From NCBI RefSeq assembly GCF_015773195.1, contig NZ_JADWYK010000005.1, positions 1-64,000 on the forward strand: a stretch of DNA of 64,000 bases. The letters are read 5' to 3'. Below, in pieces: positions 36,395 through 44,130 of this stretch. The notes beneath the pieces are model-generated. The model was not told the DNA's origin. It saw nothing but the letters and a program-made list of their open reading frames with translations, and ran no database searches. The position numbers were made by a program, and so were the translations under genes. The DNA comes from Hymenobacter guriensis (GTDB lineage Bacteria > Bacteroidota > Bacteroidia > Cytophagales > Hymenobacteraceae). The first letter of the stretch is position 1; every line of letters begins with the position of its first letter.

Positions 36395-36521
36395 AGCGCA
36401 GAAAGGTTGTGGAGGCAGCGGGTATTGACGAAGAAAGAGGGCAGCGGCTGCAGGCCGTAGCCAGCCAGCCAATCAGGGTGTTAAGCTGATCGGGCGTGGA
36501 AACTCTCGCTTCGGGAAATGG

Positions 36522-37256
36522 TTACTTGCGCCGGCGAAAATAAATGTCGCTGCTGATGGATTCGAGCTGAACGAGGGGGCCATTGCTGCCCAAGTTGCCG
36601 CGTAACTGATAGCCTGCTATAGGGTTATCCTTGCGGTTGCTGAAGGCCACGTCTTGGTCGGTGTATACTTCGCCGGTAATAGTTTTCAGCGCCAGCTCCG
36701 CCGAGGAAGCGGCCCAGGTCACGTCCACGAAGCCGCTGATAGACTTGGCTTCGATAGCGCCGGAGAGGCCCTGGATATCAATATTGCCGCTGATGGTTTT
36801 CACGCACAGCGTTACGCCAGCCGGAACGGTAATGTCATATTCCACGTTCAGGCACACCCGGTAGCCGGTGTTTTCGTCGGAGCCATCGGTGCCTTTCTTG
36901 CGGCCTACGTAGTTGTCGCCCCATTGCGTGCCGCCATCTGGGCAGTCGCCGGACTGGGCGTTGCGCAGCATAGCCATGTCCAGTTCGGAGTTGAAGCGCA
37001 CTTCCTCCGCAGATTGGTCCTGGGTGAGTTGCAGGGCGTCGTTCAGCCGGTTCTGGTTGATATCGACGGCGGCTTTCAGGGACATTTTGCCAGCCGCTCC
37101 CGCCCGAATACGGATGTTGGTGGCGTGCTTGAGGTTGAGGAACACCCGTTGGCCTGAGTTTAGGGCTACGGATTTCTCAATAATTTTCTGGGCCTGAGCG
37201 GGCTGGCAGAAACCGGCCGTCAGGCAAAGCAGGAGCAGAAATAGAAACCGGGACAT
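36522..37256 (-). CDS. Exported DUF4097-like protein (D)
   Basis: This 244-residue protein has a signal peptide (FLFLLLLCLTAGFCQPAQAQ) and a beta-helix-like repeat pattern of the type found in DUF4097 (putative adhesin) proteins: VKTISGNIDIQGLSG, AKSISGFVDVTW, LKTITGEVYTD. It carries four Cys residues in the mature part, unlike the paralogs. It ends ISSDIYFRRRK, matching the tails of two others. It is last in the cassette ECF, anti-sigma, DUF4097, DUF4097, with 56 bp to the gene before it. A cell-envelope location is expected; the biochemical role is unknown. Confidence 0.8.
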   Translation of the reverse strand: MSRFLFLLLLCLTAGFCQPAQAQKIIEKSVALNSGQRVFLNLKHATNIRIRAGAAGKMSLKAAVDINQNRLNDALQLTQDQSAEEVRFNSELDMAMLRNAQSGDCPDGGTQWGDNYVGRKKGTDGSDENTGYRVCLNVEYDITVPAGVTLCVKTISGNIDIQGLSGAIEAKSISGFVDVTWAASSAELALKTITGEVYTDQDVAFSNRKDNPIAGYQLRGNLGSNGPLVQLESISSDIYFRRRK

Positions 37257-37312
37257 GATGAGTAGGAGTTGAGGTTGGTGGGTTAGAGGCTGTTTGACGG
37301 GTAGCGCCGGGC

Positions 37313-38080
37313 TTACTTGGCCTTGCGCACATAGATGTCGCCGCTCACTGATTTAAGCGAAACCGGTGTGCCGCCGCCGTTCACGGTGCCGTTCACTACC
37401 TGGCCGCCCACGTGGTTCAGGTCGTCGGAAGATTTGGGCAGGGCGATGTCGAAGTCGGTGTAGATTTCACCCGAGATGGAGCGCAGCTGTAGGGTAGCTT
37501 TGCTGGCGGGGGGCATGGTCACGTCCACGTCGCCGCTCACGGCCGAAATAGAGCTAGGGCCGGACCGCATCGTGGCGTAGCGCACCGTAATGTCGCCGCT
37601 CACGCTGTTGGCCACCACCGGGCCAGCCACGTTCAGCAGCTTTACGTCCCCGGTTTTCATGTTCACTTCTAGGTCTCCGTTCAGGTCCCGGATTTGCAGG
37701 TCGCCGCCGTTCCAGTTGGTTTGGTTGTATTGCACGGCTGTAGCGCGCGGCACCCGAATCACGTAGGTAGCTTCCTTGCGGGAAGCTCGGGCAATGCGCA
37801 CCGTGTTGTCCTGCTCGGTCACCGCAATGCCAAGGTTGGTGTTGTCGACGGCCGTATTGTACACGGCTTTCAGGCCCTCGGCCCGCTTGGGTGCCGGCTC
37901 AAAGCCGTTGCCGCGAATCACTAGTTCGTTGCCATCGTAGCCCTCAACGGTCACGTCGGAGCCCTGCATGTCGATGATGACTTTCCGGTCTTTGCTGAGT
38001 TTGGTTTTATACTCCTGGGCGTGCAGGGAAATGGTGGCGGCCAGTAGGCCGCAAAAGGTGAGAATCAGGGGCTTTTTCAT
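37313..38080 (-). CDS. Exported DUF4097 family protein (C)
   Basis: This 255-residue protein has a signal peptide (ILTFCGLLAATISLHAQ) followed by a beta-helix-like DUF4097 domain with repeats of the form NSVSGDITV, SAVSGDVDVTMPP, LRSISGEIYTDFDI. It ends SLKSVSGDIYVRKAK. The start at 38080 is chosen for the signal peptide. It is third in the second sigma/anti-sigma cassette. Families of this type are annotated as adhesins, but their repeat pattern alone does not prove adhesion. Confidence 0.86.
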   Translation of the reverse strand: MKKPLILTFCGLLAATISLHAQEYKTKLSKDRKVIIDMQGSDVTVEGYDGNELVIRGNGFEPAPKRAEGLKAVYNTAVDNTNLGIAVTEQDNTVRIARASRKEATYVIRVPRATAVQYNQTNWNGGDLQIRDLNGDLEVNMKTGDVKLLNVAGPVVANSVSGDITVRYATMRSGPSSISAVSGDVDVTMPPASKATLQLRSISGEIYTDFDIALPKSSDDLNHVGGQVVNGTVNGGGTPVSLKSVSGDIYVRKAK

Positions 38081-38222
38081 AAGAGCTTGTTGGAAAATGA
38101 GGGCAAGGAGCAGCCCGCCGGACTCGCACGTTCCGATAAACCAGGGGGCTGCCTGAGGATTGAGGAAAGAGGGAAAAGGAAGCAGCAGGGGAGAAGTCAA
38201 CTAAACCGCCCCGCGTACGTGG

Positions 38223-39059
38223 TTAAATCAGTTTGCCGAGGCCGGCCTGGGCCTGGTCGCGCACGACAGGCAAGGCATCTTTGCGGCGGGCCAGGCGCTG
38301 GAGCGGGGGCACGGCCCGGGGGTCGCGCAGGGCCACCATAAATTCTATGAGCGTAATCTGCACGTTCGGGTCCGTCTGGATAGGCAAGGAGTGCACAAAG
38401 GCTTCCGCTACGCGCGGGTCGGCACGCAGGCGGAACAGGGCTTCGCAGGCCGCAATGCGCACGTTGGGGTTGGCGTCAAAGTTGAGGGTGTTGATGAGCA
38501 CCTGCACGGTGGGGTCGCCGGGCGTTAGCTCCTCACCCGAAGCCGTTACCAACTGAATCCGGTCACTGGCGGAAGCAGGGCGGGGGGCAGTGCCGGCCAG
38601 GTTGGCGGCCAGCTGCTGAGCTGGAGCAGGGCTGTCGGGTGCATTGGCGGCTACCTCGGCACTTTGCCCGGAGCGACTGGGTAGGTTGCGGCCCAGTAGC
38701 ATTCCGCCGGCCACCAGCAGCACGGCGGCCGCTACGCGCAGCCACTGGCTGGCTACTGCCGCAGCCCAAAGCGGTACAACCCGGGCAGGAGTTGGGGCTG
38801 CCGCTGCCGCTGGGGTGAGCAACGCCTTTTGTTTTTCCAGCATGGCCAGAAAGTTGGTGCGCATAGCCGTGCGGGGTACTTCGGGCAGAGCCGCACCCAG
38901 CTCGTTGCTGAGCGTCCGGAGCTGGCGAAGGTGAAGCTGACAGGTAGGACAAGCGGCAAGGTGGGCCGTTACTTGCTCGGTCTCAGCGGTCGGCAGGCTA
39001 CCATCGGCGTAGGCCGGCAGCAGGGCTTCGAAGTCGTCGCAGGAAGTGAAGGTATGCAT
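38223..39059 (-). CDS. Anti-sigma factor with zinc finger, one TM helix and HEAT repeats (cassette 2)
   Basis: This 278-residue protein has an N-terminal zf-HC2 anti-sigma zinc motif (HLAACPTCQ, about residues 33-41). A single TM helix (about 108-128) follows, and the C-terminal ~100 residues have HEAT-like repeats (NPNVRIAACEALFRLRADPR, then LRDPRAVPPLQRLARR). The zinc part should hold the ECF factor at the membrane. The HEAT part would then be in the periplasm, where it could sense a protein partner. It starts 16 bp after the ECF stop. It is homologous over its whole length to the protein at 41629-42561. Confidence 0.86.
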   Translation of the reverse strand: MHTFTSCDDFEALLPAYADGSLPTAETEQVTAHLAACPTCQLHLRQLRTLSNELGAALPEVPRTAMRTNFLAMLEKQKALLTPAAAAAPTPARVVPLWAAAVASQWLRVAAAVLLVAGGMLLGRNLPSRSGQSAEVAANAPDSPAPAQQLAANLAGTAPRPASASDRIQLVTASGEELTPGDPTVQVLINTLNFDANPNVRIAACEALFRLRADPRVAEAFVHSLPIQTDPNVQITLIEFMVALRDPRAVPPLQRLARRKDALPVVRDQAQAGLGKLI

Positions 39060-39075
39060 GGGTGGTGGAGAGTTG

Positions 39076-39624
39076 CTAGTCGGAGAAATACACTTTGCGC
39101 AGGGCCTGCAGGGCGCGGTGGGCTTTCACGCGGGCGGCTTCGGCGGTGCAGCCCAGGAGCTGGCCTATTTCGTCGTAGCCAAAGCCCTGGAAACGGTTGA
39201 GCAAAAGGATTTCGCGCTGGTTGGTAGGTAGTTGGGCCAGGGCTTCGTGGAGGTCGTCGTGGTGGTGGTTGACGCGCATCTGGGAAAACGCTGCGCCGCG
39301 TAGGCCGCCGTGGCGCTCCACTTCTTCCACATCAGCCGTGCGCAGTTTTTCCTGGCGGTGCCAATGGTCGGCGTAGGCGTTGCGGGCCATCTGAAACACC
39401 CAAGCTTTGAAAGGCTGGCCGTGCTGGTAGCTGGCACGGTATTTCAGCACCCGCTCAAACACGCTTTGGGCCAGGTCTTCACTGGTTTCCCGGTCGTTGC
39501 AGAGGCGGTAGAGGTAGTTGAACAAGAGGCCGTGGTAACGCTCAAACAAGGGCACGAGCTGGTCGAGGTCGTCGGCCTTTACAGCAGCCATCAGGTCTTC
39601 GTCGCTCGGGCGGGCGGTAGTCAC
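39076..39624 (-). CDS. ECF RNA polymerase sigma factor (cassette 2)
   Basis: This 182-residue sigma-70 family ECF factor has region 2 with LVPLFERYHGLLFNYLYRL and EDLAQSVFERVLKYR, and region 4 with LPTNQREILLLNRFQGFGYD and GCTAEAARVKAHRALQALRK. GTG 39624 is chosen as the start because MTTARPSDEDLMAAVKADD aligns with the sigma factor at 42536-43108. The longer frame to 39756 reads into a REP element and the promoter. A GTAAC/AAAAATATTTT motif lies about 53 bases upstream. It should direct transcription of its own cassette; the signal is unknown. Confidence 0.9.
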   Translation of the reverse strand: MTTARPSDEDLMAAVKADDLDQLVPLFERYHGLLFNYLYRLCNDRETSEDLAQSVFERVLKYRASYQHGQPFKAWVFQMARNAYADHWHRQEKLRTADVEEVERHGGLRGAAFSQMRVNHHHDDLHEALAQLPTNQREILLLNRFQGFGYDEIGQLLGCTAEAARVKAHRALQALRKVYFSD

Positions 39625-39676
39625 GGAGAAAGGGTGTAGGAGGGTTGTGCAAGGAGTACCGGCCGTAAGCCCATTC

Positions 39677-39703
39677 GTTACAGGGGGTGTAAAATATTTT
39701 TTT
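39677..39703 (-). promoter_or_regulatory. Putative ECF-type promoter of cassette 2
   Basis: On the minus strand AAAAAAATATTTT (39703-39691) is followed after 9 bases by GTAAC (39681-39677), 53 bases before the sigma gene. The same two elements precede the sigma gene of cassette 1. GTAAC may be the -35 element and the A/T tract an UP-like element. No clear -10 element was assigned. Confidence 0.5.
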
Positions 39704-39722
39704 GAAGGGGAGAAAACACGAC

Positions 39723-39811
39723 CTGTCATCCTGAGCGCAGCGAATGATCTTATCAAGCTTGAACGACTTGTTCTGACGTGTTAAGGTCCTTCGCTGCGCT
39801 CAGGATGACAG
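39723..39811. repeat. REP-like palindrome, family A (copy 2)
   Basis: The left arm CTGTCATCCTGAGCGCAGCG and the right arm CGCTGCGCTCAGGATGACAG (39792-39811) form a near-perfect inverted repeat with a 36-base loop. It is the same family as 33742-33817. In the reading frames it yields the peptide RSFAALRMT, a common artefact of this repeat in gene predictions. Confidence 0.85.
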
Positions 39812-39835
39812 CTCCTGAAAAGCGCCTAAAACGAG

Positions 39836-39877
39836 AAAAGCCAGCGGCTCTCCCGGGAAGGAAAGCCGCTGGCTTTT
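39836..39877 (-). terminator. Terminator of cassette 1
   Basis: The stem AAAAGCCAGCGGCTCTCC / GGAAAGCCGCTGGCTTTT (39836-39853 with 39860-39877, one mismatch) lies about 110 bases after the stop of the last DUF4097 gene of cassette 1, on the minus strand. Confidence 0.7.
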
Positions 39878-39987
39878 CGATTTGGCGGCATCAAGGGCCG
39901 TTCTGCTGCGCCCAGCCCGGCCGGCTGGTGGGAGTCACTCACCACAGCTACCCACCGGGGCACCACTGGGCTGAGCGCAGAGAAGGG

Positions 39988-40815
39988 TTATTTTGCCCGG
40001 CGGATGTAGATGTCGCCGTTCAGGGTTTTCATCATGAACTCGGGGCCGCCGCTGTTGATTTTGCCGTAGGTCCAGGTGTCCTGGGCTACGCGGTAGGTGC
40101 CGTCTTTGGCCGTGCGCGTCACTTTAGCGGGGTTGCTGTCCACGCTCAGATCAAAGTCGCTGTAGATGTCGCCGTGGTCGGACTTGAGCTTCACCGACAC
40201 GTTGGCCCGGGCCGGCAGCGTCACGTCTACCTTGCCATTGATGGTGGAAAAGGCCATGGGCGCGCCCGCCGTTATCTGCTTGAAGTCGGCAATGACCTCG
40301 CCGTTCACCGTGTTCAGCACCGCCGAGCCAGCCACGTCATTCAGGCGGATGGAGCCGTTTACGTTGGATATTTCCAGCTCGCCTTCCACGTTGTCCACCA
40401 CAATGTCGCCATTCTGCACGGTAGCCAGCTTCAGGGAAAACTGACGGGGCACTTTGATGACGAAGTCCACCGGGTTTTGCCAGGACTGGGTTTTTACGTA
40501 CACTTGATTGTCGCGCTCCTGGGCCGTTACGTCAAGGCCTTGGGCCTGCGAAATGCGGCGCATGCCCGAGGAATTTTCGTTGCCGGCCGACTCGCGCCGC
40601 CCGCCCCGCGTGGCTACTTCAATAACCACTTCCTTGCCGGCGTAGCCCATTACTTTGATGCCTCCGCCCACCAGCTTGAGGTGGAGGGTACCGGGCTTAC
40701 CCGGGGAGCTCAAGGCCACCGTCATCTGCTCCTTGCTGGTCTGCTGGGCCTGGGCCGGGCTTAGCCAAAAGAGGGCGGTTAGAGCGAAAAGAATGCGAAA
40801 TACTAGCTGGTTCAT
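39988..40815 (-). CDS. Exported DUF4097 family protein (B)
   Basis: This 275-residue protein has a signal peptide (ILFALTALFWLSPAQAQ) and beta-helix-like DUF4097 repeats (ATVQNGDIVVDNVEG, EISNVNGSIRLNDV, LNTVNGEVIADF, FSTINGKVDVTLP). It ends MKTLNGDIYIRRAK. Its start codon overlaps the stop of the upstream DUF4097 gene by 4 bp (ATGA), so the pair is translationally coupled. It is the last gene of cassette 1. The role is unknown; an envelope location is expected. Confidence 0.86.
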   Translation of the reverse strand: MNQLVFRILFALTALFWLSPAQAQQTSKEQMTVALSSPGKPGTLHLKLVGGGIKVMGYAGKEVVIEVATRGGRRESAGNENSSGMRRISQAQGLDVTAQERDNQVYVKTQSWQNPVDFVIKVPRQFSLKLATVQNGDIVVDNVEGELEISNVNGSIRLNDVAGSAVLNTVNGEVIADFKQITAGAPMAFSTINGKVDVTLPARANVSVKLKSDHGDIYSDFDLSVDSNPAKVTRTAKDGTYRVAQDTWTYGKINSGGPEFMMKTLNGDIYIRRAK

Positions 40816-41681
40816 CGAGTTTGCTGTTTGATAGTCACGTCGCCGTTCAGGGTTTCCAGGCGAATGTTGGGTCCGCCTTTGCCCAGCCGCACGGCCGTTT
40901 CCTTGCGAAGTTTGTATTTGGTGCCGGCGCCTTCACGCTCGGTGTTCTGGGTGATTTGAGCAGGCAGGTTTTCCGTCTGCGGGAAGTCGGTGTACATTTC
41001 CCCGTGCATGCTCTTGAAGTAGAGGTCAGCCGAGGCGGTGGGCGGGTAGCTCACCGTAATATCACCGTTGATGGTCTTGTAGGACGCGGCTGCCGTGGGC
41101 GTTGCTGTGAGGCCCACTTCCACCGGACCGTTCACGGTGTGGGCTTTCGATACCTCGCGGGCATTCTTGATGCTGATGCCGCCATTTACATTGCTGGCTT
41201 GCAGCAGGCCGTTCACATTTTCCACCCGCACCTCGCCGCCGTTCACCGTCGACACGGTTACTTTCATATCGCGGGGTACCTTCACGGTGAAGTCGAGGCT
41301 GAACTGGTAGTGCCGCTCGTCGCTGCTCCAGTGCTGGTTGCGGCGGGGGCGCGAGTCGAAGGGGCCCTGTTGGTACACCACTACGCTGTCGTTGCGCTGC
41401 AGAAAGCCTATCTGCACGTCTTTTTTGGCTTCGGCCAGGGCCGTGGCGTCGTCGCCTTTCAGGGTTTTGGTGACTTCCACTACCACCTTGTTGCCGCTGG
41501 TGCCTTCCACCCGCACCGAGCCGAAGATGTTGTAGAGGGCTAGGGTGCTGCGGCCGGCGTCACCGGAAAGGGTGAATTCGCGGCTTACTTTTTCCGTGGC
41601 TTCACGGTTCTGGGCTTGCAGTGAGCAGCTAGGCAGCCACAGAAGTGTCCAGAGTAGCAGAGTTATAATGTGTGGTTTCAT
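40812..41681 (-). CDS. Exported DUF4097 family protein (A)
   Basis: This 289-residue protein has a signal peptide (ITLLLWTLLWLPSCSLQAQ) with possible SPase I and, less convincingly, lipoprotein cleavage at LPSC. The DUF4097 domain has the repeats STVNGGEVRVENVNG, QASNVNGGISIKNARE and YKTINGDITVSYPP. It ends LNGDVTIKQQTR, a diverged form of the tails of the other three. Its start lies inside the 3' end of the anti-sigma gene (53-bp overlap), so the two are coupled. Unknown function. Confidence 0.86.
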   Translation of the reverse strand: MKPHIITLLLWTLLWLPSCSLQAQNREATEKVSREFTLSGDAGRSTLALYNIFGSVRVEGTSGNKVVVEVTKTLKGDDATALAEAKKDVQIGFLQRNDSVVVYQQGPFDSRPRRNQHWSSDERHYQFSLDFTVKVPRDMKVTVSTVNGGEVRVENVNGLLQASNVNGGISIKNAREVSKAHTVNGPVEVGLTATPTAAASYKTINGDITVSYPPTASADLYFKSMHGEMYTDFPQTENLPAQITQNTEREGAGTKYKLRKETAVRLGKGGPNIRLETLNGDVTIKQQTR

Positions 41682-42561
41682 TGGAGTTCGAGGGGGTTGA
41701 GGGGGCCGCGGGGGCGCGGTCGTGGGACAAAGACTGAATGCTTTGCTCGATTTTGGTTTTCACTTGCTCGTTGAGGTTGTCTTGTTGGAGCAGCTTGCGC
41801 AGGGGGCGCACCGAGCGGCGCTCCTGCAGCTGCACCATCAAATCGGCCAGCGCCGACTGCACCAGGGGGGACTCCTGGTAGGTGAGGGAGCGAACCAGCC
41901 CCTGGCGCACGGTAGGGTCATCGGCCATGCTGCCCAGGGCGTCCAGGGTCGCGAGGCGCACGTTCACGTTGGGGTCCTGGTTGAGGGTGCTGAGCAGGGC
42001 AGCCAGCACTCGCTCGTTGGTAGGGGCAACTTGCTCGGCCTCACTCACGGCCTGCAGGCGCTGCACGGCCGAGGGGTTGTTGAGGCGCGAAATCAGCCCA
42101 ACCTGCCGGGCCGTGGAAGCCGGGCTTTCCGTTGAAACCTGAGCAAGGGGCTCTTCAGCTCCAGCACTAGTTTCGTGGCCTCTGAGCCCGTAGCCGATGC
42201 CCAGGCCCGCCAGCACCAGTACCAGGCTATAGGCCAGGCGTTGGGCAAAGGCCGGCTGCCACCACTGGCGCAGCCGCTCCAGCAGCCCCGCCATCGACCA
42301 GCGCTGCCGTTGTTGCTCCTCGGCCTTGAACTCGGCCAGCATGGCGTAGAAGTTGGGCCGCAGCTCTTCGCTGGGCGCCGGCACGGGCAGGTTGCCCATA
42401 GCCGTCCAGAGCTGCTGCACGCCTTCCAGCTCGTGCTGGCAGTCGGGGCACTGGGCCAGGTGAGCGGCCAGGGTTTGCTTGTCTGTTTCGGGCAACTCGC
42501 CCGCCAGCCAGCTCATCAGCTCCTGCTGCACTTCTTCACAGTTTCTGAATCTTGCTTCCAT
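41629..42561 (-). CDS. Anti-sigma factor with zinc finger, one TM helix and HEAT repeats (cassette 1)
   Basis: This 310-residue protein has an N-terminal zf-HC2 motif (HLAQCPDCQHEL, about 34-45) and a TM helix (about 108-126, LVLVLAGLGIGYGL). The C-terminal ~120 residues form HEAT-like repeats (NPSAVQRLQAV, DPNVNVRLATLDALGSMADD, LQERRSVRPLRKLLQQ). It overlaps the sigma gene by 26 bp and the next gene by 53 bp. The layout predicts a cytoplasmic sigma-binding end and a periplasmic protein-binding HEAT end. It is homologous to the cassette 2 protein. Confidence 0.87.
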   Translation of the reverse strand: MEARFRNCEEVQQELMSWLAGELPETDKQTLAAHLAQCPDCQHELEGVQQLWTAMGNLPVPAPSEELRPNFYAMLAEFKAEEQQRQRWSMAGLLERLRQWWQPAFAQRLAYSLVLVLAGLGIGYGLRGHETSAGAEEPLAQVSTESPASTARQVGLISRLNNPSAVQRLQAVSEAEQVAPTNERVLAALLSTLNQDPNVNVRLATLDALGSMADDPTVRQGLVRSLTYQESPLVQSALADLMVQLQERRSVRPLRKLLQQDNLNEQVKTKIEQSIQSLSHDRAPAAPSTPSNSNETTHYNSATLDTSVAA

Positions 42562-43108
42562 TATCCATTTGCAAATAGATGTCCTTCAATTGGCAGAGGG
42601 CCCGGTGCGCGCGCACCTTTACGGCCCCCTCCGTGATGTTGAGCAGCTGCGCTATCTGCTCGTATTTCAACTCCTGAAAGCGGCTCAGCACCAGTACCTC
42701 GCGCTGGTCGGGGCTGAGGCGGGCCAGCGCGAGGTGGAGCTGCGCTTCTTCCTGGGTGCGCTGCAGGTGGGCGTCGGCCGACGTGCCTCCCGCAATTTTC
42801 TCGGCCCAGTCGGCAATGTCCTGGTGGTGGGCCGAGGGCTTATTTTTCTTGGCGGCATCGGCCAGCACGTTGCGCGCTAGGTGGTACATCCAGGTCCGGA
42901 ACTCGCCCTCGCCGGTGAAGGTATGCCGGTACTTGAGCATGCGGTAAAACACGTTCTGCACCAGGTCTTCACTAGCCGTGGCGTTGCCGTTGGAGTGGTA
43001 GAAGAACGCCAGCAACGGCCGGTGGTAGCGTTCAAACAACAGGCCCATCTTCTCCACTTGGCCAGCCTTCACCTGGAGCATGAGCGAGTTGTCGGTAAGC
43101 GAGTTCAA
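42536..43108 (-). CDS. ECF RNA polymerase sigma factor (cassette 1)
   Basis: This 190-residue ECF sigma factor has region 2 with LLFERYHRPLLAFFYHSNGN and EDLVQNVFYRMLKYRHTF, and region 4 with LSPDQREVLVLSRFQELKYE and NITEGAVKVRAHRALCQLKD. The start is TTG 43108: no in-frame ATG or GTG lies just upstream, and the extra residues align with those of the paralog, which starts with GTG. ATG 43081 would cut off part of the conserved N-terminus. It heads a tightly overlapping four-gene unit. Confidence 0.9.
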   Translation of the reverse strand: MNSLTDNSLMLQVKAGQVEKMGLLFERYHRPLLAFFYHSNGNATASEDLVQNVFYRMLKYRHTFTGEGEFRTWMYHLARNVLADAAKKNKPSAHHQDIADWAEKIAGGTSADAHLQRTQEEAQLHLALARLSPDQREVLVLSRFQELKYEQIAQLLNITEGAVKVRAHRALCQLKDIYLQMDNGSKIQKL

Positions 43109-43443
43109 GGCGTTGGCTGGTAGGTTGGTGGCGAATTCGGACGTGGAAACTGCGCCTTTTCGGGAAGGTTACCGCCGAATGAGAAAATATTTTTTGGGGA
43201 GGGCTGCTGCGGTTGGTAGGTCGGCGCTCGGCTGCGTCGAGTGACTTGTATGCTCATCATGCTCAAACAGCTGTGCTGCGCGCTTTAGCAAGTCGTAGGC
43301 AAGGCGCAACTGGCGCGGGCGAATTCGGGGCACAGCTTTACTACACGCGTCTGCCCTGTGTGAGCCATGAGGCGCGAGAGGATTTGCGACAGAGCCCCTC
43401 AATGATAGATATCAATCGGCACAGCCTCGCTAATGAACTCTAA
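43109..43443. other. Intergenic region upstream of cassette 1
   Basis: This 335-bp stretch has no convincing gene. It holds the promoter-like motif of the sigma gene (43168-43195). The part beyond 43200 shows nothing I recognise; a 76-codon plus-strand frame at 43213 has no signature of a real gene. Confidence 0.5.
43168..43195 (-). promoter_or_regulatory. Putative ECF-type promoter of cassette 1
   Basis: On the minus strand AAAAAATATTTT (43195-43184) is followed after 11 bases by GTAAC (43172-43168), 60 bases before the sigma gene. The element pair matches the one before the cassette 2 sigma gene. Confidence 0.5.
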
Positions 43444-44130
43444 TCAGTCAACGAAACTCCGACTGGCTGACACCTCTATATTCTTGTTGCACAGAATCCT
43501 TTTTGCGGCGTCAGCTCTTGCTGTTTGTTGCGCTTCAGACAGACAGCAGCCAGAGGAAATATCTAAAAAGTTCAGGCTAGGCAGCTTACAAAAAGTTGGA
43601 TTGATTCCGCCTTCCATCCGATTTTGAATTAAGTTGAACGTAGATAAATGGGGTAGAGAATCGTCAACTATCACTTCCTTGATGCCGTCACGACTGAGTT
43701 CTAAAGACTCTATTGATGGTGGGAGGTTTCTTAGGTGGACAGGGCCTTCAAACATGTTATATGCGATAGAGACCTTCTTAAGACTTCTGAAAGATCTTAA
43801 GTCAGGAATCTGATCGAAGGAAGTACTTACAAGTGAGAATTCGGTAAGATAATGAAACTGGTAAATCGATTTTGGAAGTTGTTTTAAGCACTTTTGACCT
43901 CCACAACGCCCATCAATACTGATAGATGTTACATGTCCTCCTTCAATAGTAATATTCAGCATAGGTGGACGGCTTTCCTTACGATGTTGCCTACTAAGCT
44001 GTGCAAGTTCCGATTCGAATGCTTTTAGGTTGGTGAAATCATCAGTGTGTTCCGACTGATTACAGCCTGTTATTGCTATTGTGCTTGTAAATAGACATAA
44101 AGCAGTTTTGAATGTGTTTGATTTAGGCAT
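43444..44130 (-). CDS. Low-GC lipoprotein with leucine-rich-repeat-like region
   Basis: This 228-residue protein has a lipoprotein signal (LFTSTIAITGC). Leucine-rich-like repeats follow (LPKSIYQFHYLTEFSLVSTS, IPDLRSFRSLKKVSIAYNM, LPPSIESLELSRDGIKEV, LPHLSTFNLIQNRM, LPSLNFLDISSG), spaced about 22-24 residues. The C-terminal part has several Cys residues. Both the gene and its flanks are clearly more AT-rich than the rest of the window, suggesting recent acquisition or an orphan gene. A protein-binding role in the envelope is inferred. No neighbour points to a pathway. Confidence 0.75.
   Translation of the reverse strand: MPKSNTFKTALCLFTSTIAITGCNQSEHTDDFTNLKAFESELAQLSRQHRKESRPPMLNITIEGGHVTSISIDGRCGGQKCLKQLPKSIYQFHYLTEFSLVSTSFDQIPDLRSFRSLKKVSIAYNMFEGPVHLRNLPPSIESLELSRDGIKEVIVDDSLPHLSTFNLIQNRMEGGINPTFCKLPSLNFLDISSGCCLSEAQQTARADAAKRILCNKNIEVSASRSFVD

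Noticed and set aside
35150..36460. 436-codon plus-strand frame opposite the DUF5916 gene
   Set aside because: Shadow frame of a high-GC gene on the other strand; no recognisable domain or signal.
39625..39756. N-terminal extension of the cassette 2 sigma factor beginning MIRSFAALRMT
   Set aside because: This peptide is the translation of the family A REP palindrome, and the extension also covers the putative promoter.
43213..43443. 76-codon plus-strand frame in the gap before cassette 1
   Set aside because: No domain, no signal and no promoter-like box. Its sequence gives no sign of coding selection.
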